From an uncultured Bacteroidales bacterium (GTDB lineage Bacteria > Bacteroidota > Bacteroidia > Bacteroidales > Paludibacteraceae): 64,000 nt of DNA. The position numbers and the translations under genes are program-made. The notes under the pieces are model-generated. The model did not search any database, was not told the origin of the DNA, and was given only the letters and a program-made list of their open reading frames with translations. The stretch covers positions 29,031 through 93,030 of the forward strand of contig ONMU01000008.1 of assembly GCA_900319035.1 (NCBI GenBank). Direction: 5' to 3'. Below are positions 20,801 to 27,388 of the stretch, piece after piece; positions within the stretch are counted from its first letter, which is position 1, and every line of letters begins with the position of its first letter.

Positions 20801-22965
20801 ATTTCAGCATCAAACGTATCCGTAATAGCTGTATATGTATCCGTTTGCGGGATAGTAAACTCAAATCTAGCCTTATAGCCCGGCTCATGGTGCATATATT
20901 CTGTTGTGACGGATTTCGTTTCGGCATTATAGGTCATACCTCCGTTGCCGTCTTTTTGAACCAATGTCCATTCGCCATCTGAATTGGTAGTAATCGGATT
21001 AGAATACGTAGCATCTTCATTCAGCAGCGCCCAATTCCAAGTAACCGTTGTGGGGATTAACGGCAACGCATGGTAATTCAACGTCAAAACAGCCGACATC
21101 GCCACGCCATTGGCATCTTCACCGGAGATAGTCAGTGTAGCCTGATAATCCTCGGCGGTCGTCACCGGTGTAGAACGATGTGCATGAATGACGAATTGTT
21201 GATGGGCTTGAGACAAATCTATCGTGGTTACATCAAAGTCAAACACTCCTTCTGCAGTCACCACCCATGCTTTGGTCAAATTCGTGACGTTACGAATATA
21301 TAAATCCACAGTAACGTCTTCCGTATTAGTACCAATGATATTCATGTTATGGGTCTCATTATTAGAAGCCGTCTCGCTTCCATTCAAAGCCATAACCAAC
21401 ATTGGTGCTTCTTGTGCCTTTCCGGACAAAGCCACTTCCCTAACGCAAGTTAGTATATGTGGAGTAGGAGTTGCTGCATCAGTGTGACTAATCTCAACGC
21501 GCAATGTTGCCGAATGCGTTCCGGCAACTTGCGGAGCATAGATTACATCCAATAGTTCCGGTGAATACGTTCCGCTAATTTCTTGCTCACCATTCGAGAA
21601 TTTAAACTGGTTTGCATTCGCTCCTGTAATAGTTGCTGTCCAAGTGGCATTTTGAGCAAAAGCATTAGCGCTACTATATACCAATTTATTTTGCAAACGC
21701 TCACGATCCGAAGCTGCCACTTCCATTCCTACATTATAGATTTCCTCTCCTTCCGGTTTAGTACTCCAGTCCAATTCACTAACAGCCATTTCAAAGGTCG
21801 GTTGCAGATCCACATAGGCAGTTGCCACAGCCTCCGCAGAAGTCGGAGTTTCTGCCGTAGAAGTGATAGTAACTGTTGTGGTAGAAGCAGGCGTTTCGCT
21901 TCCGGAATGAATATTCTGAGCGGTATAGGTTACCGGCACCGTGATGATATTGCCACAGCGGGTAGGTTCGCCCAACACCCAATTCTCACTATTAGATAAC
22001 GAATAGGTGAAGTGCTCTGATGCATCACCCGCTGAAGACACCCTAAAGCTCACATAGGCAGTACCGGAAGCCGTCGGAGACTCAGAAATCGTTACTGAAC
22101 CATCCGATTTTTTTTCATAAACGGTGGTCAAATTTTGGACTGTCTCTTCTGAAATAAAATACCATCTGAAAGGCTGCCCTGTGCTTGCATTTTCGTGACC
22201 AAGAGTATCTCTGGCTGTCCAATAACGGTCATCTTCTTCTCTGGCTAATATAACCCTGTAGTAACTGCTCTTAGGCTCAATAGTATGTATTGCAGGTGAT
22301 GTCGTTAGTCCTGTACCATCTGCATTAAGATAATACGTATTCCCATCAATAATGGTACTAATTGTCGTTGTATTTCCGCTTTCTAACGTAAATAACGATG
22401 CGTAACTTAGATCTGTTGCGTTGGCCTTTAGTTTTTGATCCGAACTATCAAAATATAGAAATTTACCTGCGTTATTATTAAATATGTAATACTTACCGGC
22501 GCTGGGCGCAGAACCGTGTGACGACCCGGTTATCTTTGGCTTTGCAAATTTTGCGTAGATTATCTGAGTTTCAACCTCTTCTTCTGTAGCATAACCTTGT
22601 ATTACACTCGCAGCTTCTCCAGATATCGTCTTGGATGTACCCGTTATAAGCAATTGTGTACAACAAGGATCTAAAAACCAGCCAAGCAATTTCTCCCCAT
22701 CCTGTTCCGTTGCCTTTAAATAAACAGTCGGGGAACCGCCAGACATATAACTACTCACCGCCGGCATCGTATAATCATTCGATGAGGGAGTTATAGCCGA
22801 GCCTCCATTTGCCGATACCCAACTTTCTGCCGGAATTCCTTCGCGAATTGCAACTGCGCGCAGCCGGTAATAATCCGCCTGCACAGAACTTGTGCTCCAC
22901 CCTATAGCAAAGAGCACCATTAAACACTTCAGGAAAAATCCTGACTTAAAAATTTGTTTTCTCAT
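14848..22965 (-). CDS. Giant surface protein with Listeria-Bacteroides (InlB B-type) repeats
   Basis: The 2705-aa protein has a signal peptide (about residues 1-30, ending SSVQA). The N-terminal and middle parts are beta-sandwich and beta-helix-like, with short runs such as GKISNAASKAVYVQKGTLVVANGTIES. About residues 1980-2290 hold four or five InlB B-type repeats of about 70 aa (VTFNSNGGNEG...GYTFDGWFTEA..; LTWDANGGQLSG..). The last 420 aa (from LTVSDTREVSDL) are homologous to the C-terminal part of the 2603-aa protein, sharing YDLKLN...W.A..VPW, the YTVYLTLNGEA(V/I)WNL segment and the tail VFIIRG..VYSIDGQ.VK. This tail resembles the short one on the 435- and 1012-aa proteins. Export and surface display, probably by the T9SS, is an inference. 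Confidence 0.78.
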   Translation of the reverse strand: MRKQIFKSGFFLKCLMVLFAIGWSTSSVQADYYRLRAVAIREGIPAESWVSANGGSAITPSSNDYTMPAVSSYMSGGSPTVYLKATEQDGEKLLGWFLDPCCTQLLITGTSKTISGEAASVIQGYATEEEVETQIIYAKFAKPKITGSSHGSAPSAGKYYIFNNNAGKFLYFDSSDQKLKANATDLSYASLFTLESGNTTTISTIIDGNTYYLNADGTGLTTSPAIHTIEPKSSYYRVILAREEDDRYWTARDTLGHENASTGQPFRWYFISEETVQNLTTVYEKKSDGSVTISESPTASGTAYVSFRVSSAGDASEHFTYSLSNSENWVLGEPTRCGNIITVPVTYTAQNIHSGSETPASTTTVTITSTAETPTSAEAVATAYVDLQPTFEMAVSELDWSTKPEGEEIYNVGMEVAASDRERLQNKLVYSSANAFAQNATWTATITGANANQFKFSNGEQEISGTYSPELLDVIYAPQVAGTHSATLRVEISHTDAATPTPHILTCVREVALSGKAQEAPMLVMALNGSETASNNETHNMNIIGTNTEDVTVDLYIRNVTNLTKAWVVTAEGVFDFDVTTIDLSQAHQQFVIHAHRSTPVTTAEDYQATLTISGEDANGVAMSAVLTLNYHALPLIPTTVTWNWALLNEDATYSNPITTNSDGEWTLVQKDGNGGMTYNAETKSVTTEYMHHEPGYKARFEFTIPQTDTYTAITDTFDAEINAVVPSIIEIKNQADVDEYVVSPTKWSSYLTYNSTTNVITGSGSEPIYFQWSGQSTIMFDYTSSSTGNKKIIEVYKDNTRNTIYDAPFDQANANVVSISPQTDKLCLQLSGNLTNVRFFEYDTIDVSPKGVKFLEGGSTTFDVTSTFANKREVTVSLNAAAQQYFELRAQGKPTGSAIVFDGTDGLAVHKFVKGKVFTVAFKEGKTWAEAKAAADNGFQVILQDNYTYNSEVVVLPIALEESYQVTYKHDANGSYKVTYHDDMEHPHTVSSADYVHTVSSIVETSCTATLSEPMPASGYMFRGWKLNGNLVSCNATCTLVPASGAIVEPVFVPAEEAVYGLDNTVFADLDDALSTAGSIADTKPVVVLLKDVTLEAATHTIPVGVTLLIPYKDDFNVLQTTPEITTTDEVLSAYRTLTLKEGANIVCNGTICVSGKIKATGGGFKSAYTTGECGVINMATGGHIELNDGAELYCWGYIKGQDMDQGNNTVGTGTITVNNGAIVHENFELGDWRGGTASSNIYYEKDTKHLFPFQSYALQNVEIPTTYTYGSKLETFMAVNTGFGSVPFAVSMIGSLNTLFLLQDEGSVIRKWYDPTTDLTCYELSGTAQLDELVMNLPFVGNFKSGDCNLPVSNSMHVILANCDMTLSKPLTVQAGAVLEIKNTATVNLTAKIHLFDKDEWGLYIHNYYFRSFNNLTSHKNRGAENEKTGLDDAKFIIDGVLNVKAGQGYIYSTAGGANLMGNGGGKIVFEGALPTADELWHVTVLGVKPYINWVSTAEAAANLCNEDGSYTKSEGFKTYYNIHGRWFYEDKKDEQPDHTYDFYYLDNGNTGEEEFASAVYSHDKTGLEARMKWFNVVRTADNCTAVEDDLDNPFTSNWWIDTLVSPAVYYNYTMLGEWHQFIATETENVYSGSNNVLYRKADCDWAEEGYIDENCLYTIGGVKKALVDGHFIPLTANGYDPAYHATANASQYYICFTGCNWHPATPYVGESKAYTIHPEDEDLHYIWFNNDWLNVLRDEPFFYTEDEQTNVRTYYAYVNGEWEVATPYVSVSDAAETRTFYMIKEAFNVASIKKDATITLLRDIPNVTEVLTYTTQNTNCTLDLNGHLLAGNIANLITVNAPGATFTITDNAALKSGKISNAASKAVYVQKGTLVVANGTIESTSTYAIDGATTTAITINGGYFAAGTQCVHTTGTGTYTIGGGYFTTNTGLANHTAAHKYPFETNDPKYRWEVSDVCVITFMDGETTLQTLYLKPGEMPVYTEDQPTKDGYKFTGWNTPIVAATEDATYTAQFEAIAEGSKCVTFNSNGGNEGLQYVYVASGAAVGTLPTATKDGYTFDGWFTEASAGTQINAETTISEDVTYYAHYTIASYTLTWDANGGQLSGNYTSGSVQYGAAITAPTATKEGHTFLRWNVTPAATMPAANTTYTAQWSIAVKHYLQNIDGTYPETPEATENISGDANEYVTPAVKTYDGFISPATQTVQIGDATDEVTYNYVRRTYTIILDANGGECATTSLNVKHGATLTLPVATKNGVNCSGWFTKAIGGDQVTNETEILFNIGTLYAQYADLNVTAPLTVSDTREVSDLRITTTGSLTINGSVTTNNFILESNGSTASGQLLPGTGTLTITGNAYFDLKLNAKNHQWYAVAVPWQVNAETGISVNGRTLELGKDFDIIYYNGEQRAQQGKQKCWSYVEDDGDKTLVPGRLYMIGLMSDATTVRFEKTSGDLLTTSTSVTAYAQTTGDETDKGWNGVANPALFHAFVNPGVTEGQVYNPDTKSYSLITLNANKFVVGEGAFVQVSTGKAITVTKDGAFAAPRRTRAQANLIYDVRIAPANGAYTDRLFIKTTDSKENVYTVGQDLAKVGVSSIVPQMWINRYDAKLCVNTAELISETAEYPLGISVPANGEYTISLAAQPNEDYTVYLTLNGEAVWNLRSPAVATGVDEALVDAQGDTKKVLINDQVFIIRGENVYSIDGQLVK

Positions 22966-23075
22966 ATCTTTTTTGTTTTATTTTGTTCATTTCATTTATT
23001 TGTCACGCGGCGGCATAGGTAGAAGTTCTTTTATTCCTCACATAATTGAGAATGGTTTTTCACCAAAATCCGCTG

Positions 23076-23106
23076 CAAAATTACTACAAAAATTGCACAT
23101 ATGCAA
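23076..23106 (-). promoter_or_regulatory. Promoter of the 2705-aa gene
   Basis: Minus-strand TAATTTTG (23083-23076) has TTG at 23106-23104 upstream with a 20-bp spacer. The -33 element lies in TTGCATATGTGCAA (23106-23093), a near-palindrome that recurs at other promoters here. The leader to the ATG at 22965 is about 105 nt. Confidence 0.7.
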
Positions 23107-23159
23107 GGATTTGACGATAAAAATTGAATTTATTTGAATTTTTAGCGGAAAATACTTGT

Positions 23160-23180
23160 TGTTCGCACAAGGCTGCGAAC
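23160..23180 (-). other. Short hairpin downstream of the giant-gene remnant
   Basis: GTTCGCA and TGCGAAC pair over 7 bp around a 6-nt loop. It follows the CTAG array and remnant on the minus strand, where a terminator would be expected, but no T-run adjoins it. Confidence 0.35.
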
Positions 23181-23189
23181 GTACACAAT

Positions 23190-23220
23190 CTAGTGTATCT
23201 AGTGTATCTAGTGTATCTAG
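23190..23220. repeat. CTAG array, 9-bp period (array 2)
   Basis: CTAG lies at 23190, 23199, 23208 and 23217, with identical intervening TGTAT. It directly adjoins the remnant of a giant-gene 3' end, just as arrays 1 and 5 adjoin the intact giant genes. Confidence 0.9.
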
Positions 23221-23276
23221 GATTACTTACTGACCATCGATCGAGTAAACCTGACTGCCACGGATGATGAATACCT
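23221..23276 (-). pseudogene. 3'-end remnant of a third giant surface-protein gene
   Basis: Reading the minus strand from about 23274 to the stop at 23227-23229 gives VFIIRGSQVYSIDGQ followed by TAA. This matches the extreme C-terminus of the two intact giants (VFIIRG..VYSIDGQ.VK) at both DNA and protein level; the last two codons are lost. No homology continues upstream past 23276. With array 2 it is the truncated end of a third paralogue, or the scar of recombination between paralogues. Confidence 0.8.
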
Positions 23277-23306
23277 ATGCACGCTTGCGTAGTTGAGTTA
23301 GAGCAC

Positions 23307-23331
23307 AAAAAAGCGACCGAAGTCGCTTTTT
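23307..23331 (-). terminator. Terminator after the 127-aa gene
   Basis: AAAAAGCGAC and GTCGCTTTTT pair perfectly over 10 bp around a CGAA loop, with A and T runs on both sides. It could act in both directions. It ends the cassette gene whose stop codon is at 23333. Confidence 0.88.
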
Positions 23332-23332
23332 G

Positions 23333-23716
23333 CTATTGTTCTTGCATCATTACTGCTCTAACAAATCCTTGAAACTGTTTGTACGGTTCTGGATCTGTCA
23401 GCTGCGCTCTCCAGCGATAATACATTTCCATATAACGAGGATGACTTTTATCCCGAAGTATCGGCAAAGCATCTCGGCATGCTTTACTCCAATCCCCTCG
23501 ATTCCTTGTTTCGTTCTCCGTTAAAGGGTTTTCTTTAAGGTCTCGCCGACCCTGAATATAAATTTCTTTCGGACCTAAACCTACTACTTCTCCTGTCAAC
23601 GGATCCTTAATAGGTTTGCGACGAGTGACCGTCATATCATTCACTCCTTGAACTTTTCGTTTACTTAATGCACCGGTAAATTCTTCCAAACCGGTTGTAG
23701 CTGTATAATGGGCCAT
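23333..23716 (-). CDS. Unknown 127-aa protein of the accessory cassette
   Basis: I chose the ATG at 23716 (MAHYTATTGLEEF): the frame is open to 23815, but that extension is only the GGCAC repeat read as protein (MALLALLAL...). The protein is basic and soluble, with a conserved-looking core RRKPIKDPLTGEVVGLGPKEIYIQGRRDL and a helical C-terminus (HPRYMEMYYRWRAQL). No signal peptide, membrane segment or catalytic motif is visible, and I do not recognise the family. It is the last gene of the cassette and ends in a strong terminator. The upstream inverted iteron-like repeats (23755-23813) suggest regulated expression. Confidence 0.65.
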   Translation of the reverse strand: MAHYTATTGLEEFTGALSKRKVQGVNDMTVTRRKPIKDPLTGEVVGLGPKEIYIQGRRDLKENPLTENETRNRGDWSKACRDALPILRDKSHPRYMEMYYRWRAQLTDPEPYKQFQGFVRAVMMQEQ

Positions 23717-23754
23717 TTTCTTTTTATATTTTTTTGTTATTAAATTTTTGCTCT

Positions 23755-23813
23755 GGCACTTTTGGCACTTTGGCACTTTCTCCCTCGATAGTGCCAATAG
23801 TGCCAATAGTGCC
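23755..23813. repeat. Inverted set of GGCAC / GTGCC iteron-like repeats
   Basis: GGCAC occurs at 23755, 23764 and 23772, and its complement GTGCC at 23791, 23800 and 23809, spaced 9, 8, 9 and 9 bp. The two triplets face each other across an 14-bp centre and can fold into an imperfect hairpin. They lie 39 bp upstream of the ATG at 23716. Confidence 0.8.
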
Positions 23814-23914
23814 ATGCAATTTTTTTATGCACGGCGTCATATATGCGCCGTAAAAAGGTTATATATTGCTTATATATTCTTTATGTATTGCTTAATCATT
23901 ATCAGTGGTTGGTA

Positions 23915-25174
23915 CTATGCGGCTGCATACTGTTTCCTATACACACCGTGTCTGATCTTTACAATTACACCATGTTCCTGCCATTCATCATTCCAGCGAA
24001 AAACGGTTCTGCGAGGTATTCCTTGCGTTTGAGCCTCTTCCAATAATACCTTACTCTCAAACTCTTCAGGCAACAAACTCAGCAATATCTGCTTCTGATC
24101 CAACGGTAGCACTTTCGGTACATTCACAGGCTCACTGCCCTTGATCATTTGATATGCCTGCGCCATATGCAGAATCAGTTTATTCCCGATCATCTCCGCC
24201 GTCTGATAATCTACATCTGAGCATTCTATGACTTTGTTCTTTGCGTCCGAATCGTATTCGGACATACCTCTCAGCGCCGTGAGAATCATCGCGATGCGCT
24301 CGATGTGGACAGCCATACGGAGGACGACGGAGTGGAAATCCTCGCCGAGGAGACGGATGAGTGTCGGGTACGCGGTCTCTAAGTGATGACCGAGACGGGC
24401 ACGCTGGTCGGGCGTGAGGCAGAACTCACGGGGTTTGGCGAAGAGTAGTTTTTCGTAGAGACGATAGAGCTGTTCGGCGCAGGTCTTGACGGTCTCGTCG
24501 GAACTCTCGGACGGTTGCACGTACTGGCTTGAGAAAGCATGATGCTCATCGACGATGAGCGTCAAGAGACGCGAGAAATAACCGTTCTCGATACTCGGCA
24601 CAAGGGCGTGATACTGGCTAAACGTACCCGTGAGCACCATCGAGAGCTGAGGATTCTCGATGACCGAAGCTTCGCGGCAACGGCTACGCGAGATGGTCTC
24701 GTGCTCCGCTGCCTTACGGAGCGCGGTGTTGTAGTTCGCTGTCGATGAGCGCCAGATGTCGGTAATGACCGAACCTTCGGACTCATGGATATAACCGCGA
24801 CCATTTTGTTTGGCAAGGGTCTGGTAGAAAGCAGGATACGTAGCATCGCCCGGGATGATCAGCGGCAACTTCTCGTGAATAGGTTTCACCAGATCAAGCG
24901 CCAAGTTAGCAATACCTTTTCCGCAAGCCGCCGAACCGACGATAAAGAGTTGGAGGTTCGGGTAGTACCGTTTCGCAGCCAGACCATACTTCACATAGAG
25001 GTTCGGCATCACACTACCGCACGCTACGAGCGCGCTCATTAATAACATGTCTTTCTCTGCAGGCGTGTGCGCCATCGATAAGACGTTTTGCATCATCTGA
25101 GGCAGGTTGTTTACATCCATGTTTTCCACGATGTGGAGGTTTGCCTGCTCCTCCGAGTTTAGATTTTGAATCAT
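23915..25174 (-). CDS. DUF3987-like ATPase with C-terminal winged-helix segment
   Basis: The 419-aa protein has a Walker A-like loop GSAACGKG near residue 80. In DUF3987 proteins the loop normally ends GKS or GKT, so the final Gly is atypical. Helicase-like segments follow (VLTGTFSQYHALVPSIENGYFSRLL; FHSVVLRMAVHIERIA). The last 50 residues (LLEEAQTQGIPRRTVFRWNDEW) look like a helix-turn-helix. DUF3987 proteins are primase/helicase-associated and frequent on mobile elements of Bacteroidota; no replication origin or integrase is visible here. A TATCTTTG element at 25283-25290 and a 7-bp AATAAAT array precede the start. The exact role is unknown. Confidence 0.68.
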   Translation of the reverse strand: MIQNLNSEEQANLHIVENMDVNNLPQMMQNVLSMAHTPAEKDMLLMSALVACGSVMPNLYVKYGLAAKRYYPNLQLFIVGSAACGKGIANLALDLVKPIHEKLPLIIPGDATYPAFYQTLAKQNGRGYIHESEGSVITDIWRSSTANYNTALRKAAEHETISRSRCREASVIENPQLSMVLTGTFSQYHALVPSIENGYFSRLLTLIVDEHHAFSSQYVQPSESSDETVKTCAEQLYRLYEKLLFAKPREFCLTPDQRARLGHHLETAYPTLIRLLGEDFHSVVLRMAVHIERIAMILTALRGMSEYDSDAKNKVIECSDVDYQTAEMIGNKLILHMAQAYQMIKGSEPVNVPKVLPLDQKQILLSLLPEEFESKVLLEEAQTQGIPRRTVFRWNDEWQEHGVIVKIRHGVYRKQYAAA

Positions 25175-25178
25175 AGTT

Positions 25179-25202
25179 AATAAATAATAAATAATAAATA
25201 AT
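25179..25202. repeat. AATAAAT heptamer array upstream of the DUF3987-like gene
   Basis: AATAAAT repeats exactly at 25179, 25186 and 25193, starting 5 bp before the ATG at 25174. The rest of the 25203-25353 gap holds the possible promoter and A/T-rich sequence; nothing else was seen. Confidence 0.75.
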
Positions 25203-25282
25203 TATAGGTTATAGTTAAAAAATGGTTGATCAGAAAAACCGAAAACGAAGAGACACGTGGTTTAGGTTTCTCAAATCGACGA

Positions 25283-25290
25283 CAAAGATA
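25283..25290 (-). promoter_or_regulatory. -7 element for the DUF3987-like gene
   Basis: Minus-strand TATCTTTG matches TAnnTTTG; no convincing -33 TTTG is found at the usual distance. It would give a leader of about 100 nt. Confidence 0.45.
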
Positions 25291-25353
25291 CTACAAAAAA
25301 GGTCAATTTAAAATGACACATACAAAAAAATGACGTCAAATGACGTCAATTTT

Positions 25354-26475
25354 TCATTTAGGAAGATGTTTTTTTCGAGGATACTTAAGCTTCCTTTTCA
25401 GGCTCTTATACAGCGAGTTATACTCAACCGGCCAATCGAAAATGAATGTCAATTGTTGACAAAAAACAGTCAAAGGATGAGATTTTTTGAATTTTCTAAA
25501 TTCGGCATCATATTGGCATCTGTCATGGATATATTCGCGCACAGCGGAGTAATCATTTGCCGGAGGTAGCGGCGTGATATTATCAGGGAACAACTCCTGA
25601 CGGATATCTTTCTTTCGGGCAGAAACAGGCGGCGCTATTTGCTGCTCCACAAAATCTTTCCACTGCCTCATCCAGGACCGGAACAAATTGAGCTGCTCCG
25701 GCGTAAAGTCCTTCATCTCGGGTTTCAGGAAATCGTAATTGATCTCGTTATCGAGGATCAGCTGCTTGTATTGAGCCAGCCGCACCTTCGCATCGGGATA
25801 GAGATTCGCCTGCTGCTGAACGGACTCCCAAAGCCATTTCCAATACTCATTCAGTACCTGCTCGGCGCTCAAGCCATCAAAGACAAATAAAGGCTGGGCT
25901 TCGGGCATAAATGTTTCTTCGTCCTTCGTCATTTCTTCCGACAACGCAAAAACAGCCACGGGATCGCTCCAGTCGATGGAGAGCAGATGCTGACGACGTG
26001 TCTCGACATATCCGGCATTGAGAAGCCATTGTGCGAACGGTCCGGTCCATGGTAAGAGATCGTAGATCTGCTCGCCAACCTGCTCGCGCACCAGACGCTG
26101 CATGTACTCGACCATCAGCCCTTCCGCCAAATCATACAGACGGTCATTTCGGCAGATCTGCGCAAGGATTTCCTCTTTCCCCGTGAACTCCATATATGCC
26201 TCATTGAGCGTTTGCACCTCTGTCGTGAACAATCCGCCGTTATCGCGCATCACCTCTTTCTCATAGCGAGCGAAGAAGTCCTTCCGCTGCTCGTCCGTAT
26301 CAAGCGCAATCCCCCGCGCATCGCCTTCGTCGGTATCAACGAGGAGGGCTGCCAAAATAGCCGCAGCGAGGATTCCGCGCAGCTCGATGGGGTCGCTATC
26401 TGCGGCCGTATAGAAGAGCGTGTGGTTCTCGTAGCGCGTACGCGCGTCAATAGTATAGTTATCTAATAGGTGCAT
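25354..26475 (-). CDS. Unknown 373-aa protein of the accessory cassette
   Basis: This acidic, mostly helical soluble protein has no signal peptide. Its N-terminal third contains an alanine-rich helix (RGILAAAILAALLVDTDEGDARGIALDTDEQR). A middle segment is rich in W and Q (EYWKWLWESVQQQANLYPDAK), and a basic C-terminus (NDYSAVREYIHDRCQYDAEFRKFKKS...YKSLKRKLKYPRKKHLPK) could bind nucleic acid. I recognise no domain. It lies between the four-helix-bundle gene and the DUF3987-like gene on the same strand, and the gap to the gene upstream is filled exactly by CTAG array 3. A mobile-element or replication-linked role is only a guess from the neighbours. Confidence 0.6.
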   Translation of the reverse strand: MHLLDNYTIDARTRYENHTLFYTAADSDPIELRGILAAAILAALLVDTDEGDARGIALDTDEQRKDFFARYEKEVMRDNGGLFTTEVQTLNEAYMEFTGKEEILAQICRNDRLYDLAEGLMVEYMQRLVREQVGEQIYDLLPWTGPFAQWLLNAGYVETRRQHLLSIDWSDPVAVFALSEEMTKDEETFMPEAQPLFVFDGLSAEQVLNEYWKWLWESVQQQANLYPDAKVRLAQYKQLILDNEINYDFLKPEMKDFTPEQLNLFRSWMRQWKDFVEQQIAPPVSARKKDIRQELFPDNITPLPPANDYSAVREYIHDRCQYDAEFRKFKKSHPLTVFCQQLTFIFDWPVEYNSLYKSLKRKLKYPRKKHLPK

Positions 26476-26478
26476 GGG

Positions 26479-26554
26479 CTAGTCTATCTAGTGTATCTAG
26501 TCTCTCTAGAGCGTCTAGAGCATCTAGTCTATCTAGAGGGTCTAGAGCATCTAG
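26479..26554. repeat. CTAG array, 9-bp period (array 3, nine units)
   Basis: CTAG lies at 26479, 26488, 26497, 26506, 26515, 26524, 26533, 26542 and 26551, exactly every 9 bp, with the five bases between them mostly of the form (A/T)(C/G)NNT. The last CTAG contains the stop codon of the four-helix-bundle gene, and the array ends 4 bp before the ATG at 26475, so it is the whole intergenic region. Confidence 0.95.
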
Positions 26555-27192
26555 TACTCTATTCCGTGGGATTGGAGGATGTTTTGCAGGCGGAGGACTT
26601 CGCGCTCCAAGAACGCGAGACGCTCTTTCTCGGCTTGCCGATAACCGGTACGCGCCGCGTGCATGCGCTCTTTGATGCCTCCCTCCTTGACGAACTGCTC
26701 TTCCAGTTTGTGCAGATATGAGGTCATCATCTTGTCCACCATATGGCACAGGGTTAGTGCCAGATTGCAAAACTCCTCATCGGATATTTTGTTGATTAGT
26801 TCTTTATACTCTTCGAAGGTATTATGCTGGCGGCAAAAGGTCAGCATATCGCCATACCGGGCATGCGTTTTATCCCACCGGCTCAGATTCTTCCGATTGA
26901 GATAATCATTATAGTCCCGTTGTAACTCCTGAATACTCGACCGTGCCACATTGAGCAGATTGATCTCCATCTGCGTACTAGTCATACCATCCTCCGAGCC
27001 CTCGACAATATTCTGCTTTCCACTTCGGCTCGCCTGAACCATCTGGTCCACCGTGCGGTCTCCATGCTTGGGCAAGAAACGTTCGCAGAAAATGACGGTC
27101 ATCTGGAAGAGCGCATCGGATTTCTGGTAGAAATAGAGGTTTTTCCAGTTGGCAGTCCGCCGAAGGACGGTATTATAGGTGTTGTATTCCAT
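26551..27192 (-). CDS. Four-helix-bundle suffix-domain protein
   Basis: The 213-aa helical protein carries the signature of the S23/four-helix-bundle family: NWKNLYFYQKSDALFQMTVIFCERFL, then RTVDQMVQASRSGKQNIVEGSEDGMTS and the helical NLLNVARSSIQELQRDYNDYL. The C-terminal extension ends in a coiled-coil stretch (EKERLAFLEREVLRLQNILQ). Relatives include the protein encoded in 23S rRNA intervening sequences and Avd of diversity-generating retroelements. No reverse transcriptase or rRNA is present here, so neither role can be assigned. The gene has its own promoter (27308-27339) and a leader consisting largely of CTAG array 4. Confidence 0.8.
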   Translation of the reverse strand: MEYNTYNTVLRRTANWKNLYFYQKSDALFQMTVIFCERFLPKHGDRTVDQMVQASRSGKQNIVEGSEDGMTSTQMEINLLNVARSSIQELQRDYNDYLNRKNLSRWDKTHARYGDMLTFCRQHNTFEEYKELINKISDEEFCNLALTLCHMVDKMMTSYLHKLEEQFVKEGGIKERMHAARTGYRQAEKERLAFLEREVLRLQNILQSHGIEY

Positions 27193-27212
27193 AGGTGTGT
27201 GTTTTAGGGTAG

Positions 27213-27288
27213 CTAGTCTCTCTAGTCGCCCTAGATGATCTAGTCTATCTAGATGATCTAGTGTATCTAGTGTATCTAGAGCGTCTAG
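27213..27288. repeat. CTAG array, 9-bp period (array 4, nine units)
   Basis: CTAG at 27213, 27222, 27231, 27240, 27249, 27258, 27267, 27276 and 27285, again exactly every 9 bp. It lies between the promoter at 27308 and the start codon at 27192, so it would be transcribed as the 5' leader. Confidence 0.95.
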
Positions 27289-27307
27289 CTAATTTTGTTT
27301 CACGGTG

Positions 27308-27339
27308 CAAAAGTACTACATTTTTTTGATATACGCAAA
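27308..27339 (-). promoter_or_regulatory. Promoter of the accessory cassette
   Basis: Minus-strand TACTTTTG (27315-27308) with TTTG at 27339-27336 and a 20-bp spacer. It is followed by CTAG array 4 and the four-helix-bundle gene. Confidence 0.75.
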
Positions 27340-27341
27340 TA

Positions 27342-27384
27342 AATCGGGCGGAATTGATGATTTTTCACACAATTCCGCCCGATT
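27342..27384 (-). terminator. Strong terminator hairpin after the 46-aa peptide gene
   Basis: The arms 27342-27356 and 27370-27384 pair perfectly over 15 bp (AATCGGGCGGAATTG with its complement) around a 13-nt loop. It lies 4 bp after the peptide stop and is followed on the minus strand by TTTATTTG. The tail overlaps the -33 of the next promoter. Confidence 0.82.
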
Positions 27385-27388
27385 AACA

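Noticed and set aside
23717-23815. N-terminal extension (MALLALLALSREK...) of the 127-aa protein
   Set aside because: Encoded by the GGCAC iterons; a regulatory leader is more likely than coding sequence.
26459-26770. Minus-strand frame with an LDALDPLDRLDAL-type repeat protein
   Set aside because: It is the 9-bp CTAG array read as codons, overlapping the real four-helix-bundle gene and the start of the next gene.
26551-27192. Avd-type protein of a diversity-generating retroelement
   Set aside because: No reverse transcriptase, template repeat or variable region could be found in the window.
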